Source: Anarhynchus alexandrinus (lineage: Eukaryota > Chordata > Aves > Charadriiformes > Charadriidae). Taken from it: a stretch of DNA of 64,000 nucleotides. The notes under the pieces are model-generated. The model was not told where the DNA came from. It saw only the letters and a program-made list of their open reading frames with translations, and searched no databases. Both the position numbers and the translations under genes were made by a program. This document shows positions 58,430 to 64,000 of this stretch, piece by piece. Position 1 is the stretch's first letter. Each line of letters starts with the position of its first letter. The stretch is from NCBI GenBank assembly GCA_008711295.1, contig VUYV01000044.1, positions 1,245,201 to 1,309,200 of the forward strand, read 5' to 3'.

Positions 58430-59370
58430 AAGCTGTGGTGGCTAACTGTGAAAGGGCAGATAAATAAATGGGGTGTCAGCACATAATTCATGCCTGTTGT
58501 AGTGCCATTAGAATCGATGATGTTACCTAGGAATGAATTTAGCCCAATGCTAATAAAGCTATCAGCAGAGGTGGGAAAATAACATTTTTCTTCTTGGCCA
58601 TGATTGACTGAAGTCTTTCGCCTGTCATATAATCAGTAATTGTAAGAAGCTATGTACACCAGTGGTGCAATCGAAATAATAAACAACCTCTGTACAAAGG
58701 ATATATGGTCAAAGACTCAGAGAACACAGCAGCTTATTTGAAATAGCAATACATTACTAGTCTTTAAATTAACAACAGAAGAAAAATGAACTCCATTTAT
58801 CATGTAACATACCTATCTCAAGTATAATATGTATTAGGCCTTTGTATTACTCAGTGAACATTATAAACAAAGCATGGATGGTTTGTCAATGGTAATAAAG
58901 CAAGGCAAAAAAGATTTTGGAGAAACTTAAATTTACAATCCAAAGCCTTGGTTTCCAGCACTTCAGAAGCCTGGCTGAATGAAATTGAGTGCCCAATATT
59001 CAAGCATAGTTGCTGTAATTTTATGTGCCTGTTAGACATTTATTCATGTAAATGGATGGGCAGTGTCCAATTAGTCTGTGCAAATCAATATTCTATTTCT
59101 GTGTTCAATTACAGTAAATGAATGTAACCCTATGTTTTCAAAAATATCAAAATCATTTTTAAAGGGAGAGAAAGTTTGGAAAAATGAGAAGCCAGAAACG
59201 GAGCTGTCTAGTAAGCATTCATATTTTAAGAAGCTTATTTTGACATTTGATTTTTGGCCTTGAGTAATCATAATGGCTTTTGCCCAGATCTCCTTGCTGG
59301 CGTAAGCAAGCCAAGGGGATAGAGTATACCAAATCTTATATGCATACGGAATAAACATTAAAGTCACCTA
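58430..59370. promoter_or_regulatory. candidate cluster of conserved non-coding elements
   Basis: Non-repetitive tracts contain many TAAT and ATTA words, for example AATCAGTAATTG (58,631-58,642), CCAATTAGTC (59,068-59,077) and GAGTAATCATAATGG (59,263-59,277). CpGs are retained at 58,516, 58,619 and 59,300. Weak frames on both strands (up to 98 codons) are not protein-like. The enhancer reading is inference. Confidence 0.2.
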
Positions 59371-60718
59371 CCAGGTTACATCTCTGCTGTATACAAATAG
59401 TATGAAGACATCTGCAGGGAGGACCAGATTTCATGTGAAGAGTTTTGTGTTTTAATAATATGGTAAGATTAAAATGAAACTACTTGAAAGTAAAAATCTG
59501 AACTAGAGGGTGAATTCAGAGATCTAATTTTGGGTAAGTCTTGCATGTGCATATGAGAGAAAGACCATTGTTTAAATGACAGCTTTTTAATTATATTGAC
59601 TATAATGATCTTTGAATGGGATACTTGGTGGCAGGCATATTCAGATGTGAGCAAGGCACAAATTTGCTCTTGGGACACATCTTCACCCTCCTCCCCCGAG
59701 TGCTCCTTCCATACTATAAACAAGCTTCAAAACAGTTTGATTTCTTAAAAACTAATTTTCCAATGAATGTGAAAGGGACCTAATAGTGAAAGCGAATATT
59801 CAGGAAGTAGTCTTTAAATGCTCAAAACTGTTACTTTGGAGTATTTTGGTAATTCTTTCTTACCTTATCTTGCCCTTCTTGAAATGTATTGTTCCTGTGA
59901 AGGAATATGATAGGAAGCCCTGGAAATAAATAAGTGCAGCCTAAAGGCTGTGCAACACACAGATAGTAAATTTTTGTTCTGCTTTGGAAAAATGTTTATC
60001 CAGCTAGCTATAGCAGGTAGAACATAGGGCAGGAGATAAGTCTATATAGTCACTAGAGGATGATGAGAACTCAGTGATAGGATAGCCAAGCCTTAGTAGT
60101 TTATGTTCATTCTGTTCCATTTCCGTTCAGTATTTTTCAGAGTGCCAAGGAAACAGAATGTTGTTGATGCTATTTTTCTGTACTTGTCATAATAATATGC
60201 CACAGGAGCAGGGGAATATCAGTGATTATATAGTCATGAGATAACATACTGTTATACAACTGATTCTAGCATGAACAGAAAATGCAGCAGACGTCCATTG
60301 TTCTGGCAGTCTCTCCATTTTGATGAAAAAGATTCAGTAAAAATAGGGAAGTACATTAAAAGAATGTTGATGAGATTTTAATGTCATTTCTGTTACTGAA
60401 GCTTCTGAAAGACTGAAGAAAACACAGTTGGATATGCTGATATGCAAAAAAAAAAATCAGAAAAAACAGTCCCGTCCTTTAAAGACAAAATGGGCCAGAA
60501 CTAGTAATTTGAGTTTGTGCCTGCCTTGTGCAGTGTAGAGCAAAGATTTTTTTTTTTAAAAGTAATAAAATATGAATGTGAATTTATAAACCTAGCAAAA
60601 ACCACAACTGTATACCTCTGCCTCTTCCAGTAATTTCCTTAACATTTTATGTGTCCTAAGTTTCCCTTTGTTTTCTTTTGACTCACTGTAGTCCTCCTAA
60701 TCTCTTACGGCAATGTTA
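59371..60718. other. single-copy sequence, no gene recognised
   Basis: No exon, RNA gene or repeat was recognised. Short A and T runs occur near 60,446-60,456 and 60,547-60,557. Confidence 0.5.
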
Positions 60719-60862
60719 AGCATAGGAACATTGAACACAGGAATTTCCAAGCGGGATGAAACTGGAGGTTAATCTAATCTAAAATATAGTCTCCAGCAGT
60801 ACCCAAATTCAGATTCAGACTATGGCTTGTGACCAACAACTTCTGATGCCCAAGTTGGGTGC
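60719..60862 (-). mobile_element. ancient CR1-type LINE 3' end remnant, antisense
   Basis: CATAGGAACATTGAACACAG, GAATTTCCA, GGTTAATCTAATCTAAAATA and GTCTCCAGCAGTACCC follow the antisense 3' end of the sauropsid CR1 type that begins CATAGGAACATAGGAAC, GAATTGCCA, GGTCCATCTAGTCCAGTA, TGTCTCCAGCAGTGGCC. It is highly diverged, of the same type as the sense remnant at 15,628-15,708. The inner boundary is approximate. Confidence 0.55.
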
Positions 60863-63800
60863 CAAAATGTATATTTCATTATAGGTCAAATAGATATACC
60901 TGTAATGAGGCTGCTCATCATGCAATTTAGAAATATAATGAACTTCTTTATTAAGCAAAACCAAATAAAAATAAGACTGCAGTAAATGAATGACTGGAGT
61001 CTATTTTCCTTACATCACTTTGCATGCAGGGATCAGTCTAGTGTGATGTATGCTTTTCATCTATCTTGAGCTTTCCACACTGGGATTATTTTACTAAACA
61101 ATTGCCTTTGGTAGTTCTTACCCATTTTGTTATCATATGATCATATGCTCTTTTCTCCCAGCTATTTTTTTTTCCTTTACATCTTCTGAGAAGTCACAGA
61201 CAACTTCTTAATTTGTTCAACAGCTCATTTATGGAAAAAAAAAAACTGAGAAAGTTGTATTCAAAAAATAGTGCTCTTCTGTAGTCTGTCCATTTATTTC
61301 AGATGCCTGTAATATGACTTCGCAGGGGAAACAAGACCCCTTAGATCTCAGCACTAGGCATAAGAGGAAGTGGTTTGCAAAGGTTCTATGGGAAAATGAA
61401 TTAAATCAAAACTGGAGAGAAAGGTTCTGTTTTAAAAAGGACTTAAATGAAATCCCAGATACAGATGGAATAGGACGGACTGAAGGGGCAAGAATTCTTA
61501 CTTCTGACTGAAATCCTGGACCTAAATTAGAAAAACCTTCTTAGAAGTGTAAAGGGTTTATATTTTTTCCAGTGCCCTTGGATCCAATACAAATTCATAA
61601 TATAGCCTTCAAACATTGTTACTCAGAATGAAATTCATTTTATTCTGGAAGTCCTTTAAATTAATACTTTGATAGTCTTATTTTACATCCCTGACATTAC
61701 TTTCTGAACATGTACTAGCTACATTACAGTAGCTTTTCAACCTGCCAGCTCTGACTTGTTAAGCAAATATCCAACAGGGTATAAATAGGAATGGTATTCA
61801 GTAATGGGGACATCCAAGTTCTTCACACACTTAAGATACATTCTGGCTTTTTGCTTTTGTAAAAAGACAAAAGTCTATGAAACAGTGTCTTATATGCATA
61901 TCCTTCTACACCAGAGGTATTTCTCACTGGTCGTAAAAGTTCAAAAAAACCCAGAAACCCTGTGAAGCTACCCATTTCTATGAACTTTTTGATGCCTACT
62001 GTCTTCAGTTATATCCCTGTTCTGCTTGACAAGTTAAAAGAGTTTTCAGAAGATGTCCTGTGTTACCAATGAATATTCATGCCCACTTGAAGTCTAATTC
62101 TCAATTATAAAGAGGAAAGAATTAGTGTGGATTTTGTCCAAACCCTCCAACCATAAGACATGTTTCAGGGGATCTGCATTTAAGAGAGCGGTGCCAATGT
62201 GATCCAAGGAAATAATTATCCCTGGCCATAATAATAATTGACTCGTTCTATCCAACTTCAAGAGTCCCAAAGCAGCCCTCTGCAGAGGAACTGGCAAGTG
62301 ATATATTACACTGGTTCATCTGCTTGGTGCAAAAGAACATAGTACCTATGTTTGTACAAAACTAGGTTTGTTGTGTTGTGTTTTCTTTTTTTTCTTAACA
62401 AGAGATAGGGCTACTGAAAATACAAAGGATAAAAATCTTTCTTTCCTGAAGGGTTTCGTGCTGCACAGTCCTTACATGCAACTACTGTACTTTTAAAAAG
62501 CTCCAATTAGGAGAAACCCCAAAGGCAACAGGTTACAATCACTGATAAATACACCCTTCTCCTGTGACCAAAACAAGAAAAACCCCATTCATTAGAGTTA
62601 GGATAGCACTGATCTCCCTGGTGCTCAGTCCTTCTATAGTGTCCAGAATAGCAGCATGGCTCATGTAGATCTCCTGGTATGTGTTAACTTGCAGCTGGAA
62701 TGAGGTGAAAACCACCTGCTGGTCTCTGTATCCTTATGAGAAATAATTAATTAGAAAAATTAGGTAAGCTTCAGGCTACAATTCATAGATACATAAGCAA
62801 AGTTTATTTTCTGAGCTATGCAGAAGGTCATCACTGCAATAAAATTTCATTTCTTTTTTTGGATACTAATTCTAATTTCCTTTTTTTTTTTTTGGATGAA
62901 GTACTCCAAGGAGACAGAGCTTGAAAGATTCTTTATAGGAGATGCCCGTAGAAGATCATGCCATCAATACAGATTTTGCAGAGATTTTGACGCTCCAAAA
63001 GGATTTTAGAGAAAATTTTCCAGAAAACTGTGATATTGATTTGTGTGCTAGTAGGCATGAAATTATTTACCCATCTTCTGCATAAGGTTAATCAGTCGGT
63101 TTCTCACCTTTCTGGTGAGATCCTTTTCTGGATTAGGGGTAGATAAGCAAAAAAGGAAGACAAGTAAGAAAAACCTGCAGAGCATTAGAAAACTTCCAGT
63201 AGTTTTCCATATGTACGTGCTTATCTATCACCATTTCATAGTGAATGTAGTGCAGTTTATTCTTCAAAGTACTTTGCACCTAACAAACTTAAATCTTCCA
63301 TATCGGGAATTCTTACAGAGTAATTCAAATGCTGTCAGTTCATGCCGTCGGTAATCTTGTGATAATGCCACTGTTCTCGTGTATCCTGTGTGTCTCCTCT
63401 CTGTCTCCCTCATAAGGACCGTCATTTTCATACAGACTCAGTGTTTTTGCTATCTTGCATCGGGTAAAAACAACCTGAATTTCTTATCTAGAAGAGAGTA
63501 ACGTCAAGAGATTGCTCAGATGCATCAGTTCAGCTTTGGGGATTTGTATGGTTGAATCTGAAGTAATTGTTTCCCTCACCCATTGAGATGTAATTACAAT
63601 CAGTAGCAACCCATTAAAGGTGTATATATTTATGACATTAATACAATAGGTTTGAAATGTTATGTAAGATGATTATCTCTGCAGCTTCCCCTTTCCAAGC
63701 CATGTATTTTTAGCAATTACATCTATTTTGGAAATGCATTTTTAGCTGGATCGAACATATATTCTTTCCTTTTTTTAGTTTCAAATTTCATTTAGTCAAA

Positions 63801-64000
63801 TAGCTGATTTGAAATTCCCCTGTATCTATATTACTTATAATGCTGTAAAAAACTCTTTTGGCAGCAGTCTTATTCTTTCGTGTATCAGTCACACCACTCC
63901 TCTGGCATCCACAAATTATTGACTCTTTTATTCTCGCTTGTTTAACAGAATCTGATTAGTGACAGTATCCCTCTTGCTCACATAAAAGGATGTTTAAGGT
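60863..64000. other. single-copy AT-rich sequence, no gene recognised
   Basis: No coding exon or repeat was recognised. A 14-bp perfect palindrome lies at 61,134-61,147 and a T13 run at 62,881-62,893. Short frames such as 61,314-61,511 (65 codons, plus) have no domain. Confidence 0.5.
61134..61147. repeat. 14-bp perfect palindrome
   Basis: CATATGATCATATG is identical to its own complement. It may be a chance AT-rich palindrome or a dimeric binding site. Nothing beside it helps decide. Confidence 0.6.

Noticed and set aside
61314..61511. 65-codon plus-strand frame
   Set aside because: No domain and no splice signals that would make it an exon; chance length.
1..64000. Endogenous retrovirus, solo LTR, or other viral insertion
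   Set aside because: No paired long repeats, primer-binding site, or gag/pol/env-like frame was seen. The only reverse transcriptase is CR1.
1..64000. tRNA, rRNA, snRNA, microRNA or CRISPR features
   Set aside because: No cloverleaf box pair, rRNA/U-snRNA text or regularly spaced repeat array was noticed by eye. A tRNAscan or Rfam search would be decisive but could not be run.

Overview
This window looks like non-coding DNA from a bird nuclear genome. It is AT-rich, CpG-poor and almost entirely single-copy, and no protein-coding gene native to the host was recognised on either strand. The bird assignment rests on its interspersed repeats. These are mostly 5'-truncated CR1 LINEs with the avian-type 3' octamer tails (ATTCTGTG or ATTCTATG repeats), together with very old amniote repeats: turtle/crocodile-type CR1 3' ends, MIR, and L2-like tails. 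Alu, L1, B1/B2, plant elements and bacterial genes were not seen. The species cannot be told from the sequence alone. The window is best read as a gene desert or a piece of a very large intron.

Layout. 1-15,600 is single-copy sequence with a few homopolymers, one short old repeat near 9.55 kb and one candidate regulatory block at 8.1-8.5 kb. An ancient CR1 3' end sits at 15.63 kb. A well-preserved CR1 fragment (18.12-19.09 kb, +) keeps a 301-codon reading frame with the FADD reverse-transcriptase motif. Ancient antisense CR1 remnants lie at 21.84-22.28 and 25.81-26.06 kb. A younger CR1 3' end is at 24.49 kb. A short unexplained coding-like frame is at 25.37 kb. Two same-strand CR1 3' ends lie at 31.37 and 32.45 kb, just after an octamer-rich block at 30.7-31.2 kb. 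MIR remnants are at 37.7 and 42.75 kb and an L2-type tail at 40.16 kb. The largest repeat is an antisense CR1 at 43.28-44.79 kb, with a nonsense mutation and frameshifts. A CR1 3' end lies at 49.28 kb, and a 1-kb CR1 with three in-frame stops and a damaged FADD motif at 54.19-55.23 kb. The stretch 51.8-53.3 kb and the stretch 57.1-59.4 kb are rich in homeodomain-type TAAT/TGATTAA words and look like conserved non-coding elements, which is inference only. An antisense ancient CR1 3' end is at 60.72 kb.

How parts work together. There is no operon or pathway here. The only protein information is dead CR1 reverse-transcriptase sequence. If the window has a biological role, it is most likely cis-regulatory (long-range enhancers in a gene desert), and that needs a cross-species alignment to establish. 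I found no convincing new biological system. The most useful leads are the coding-like frame at 25,371-25,535, the TGATTAA cluster at 57,126-57,259, the octamer/AP-1 block at 30.7-31.2 kb, and the ancient repeats that standard masking may miss.
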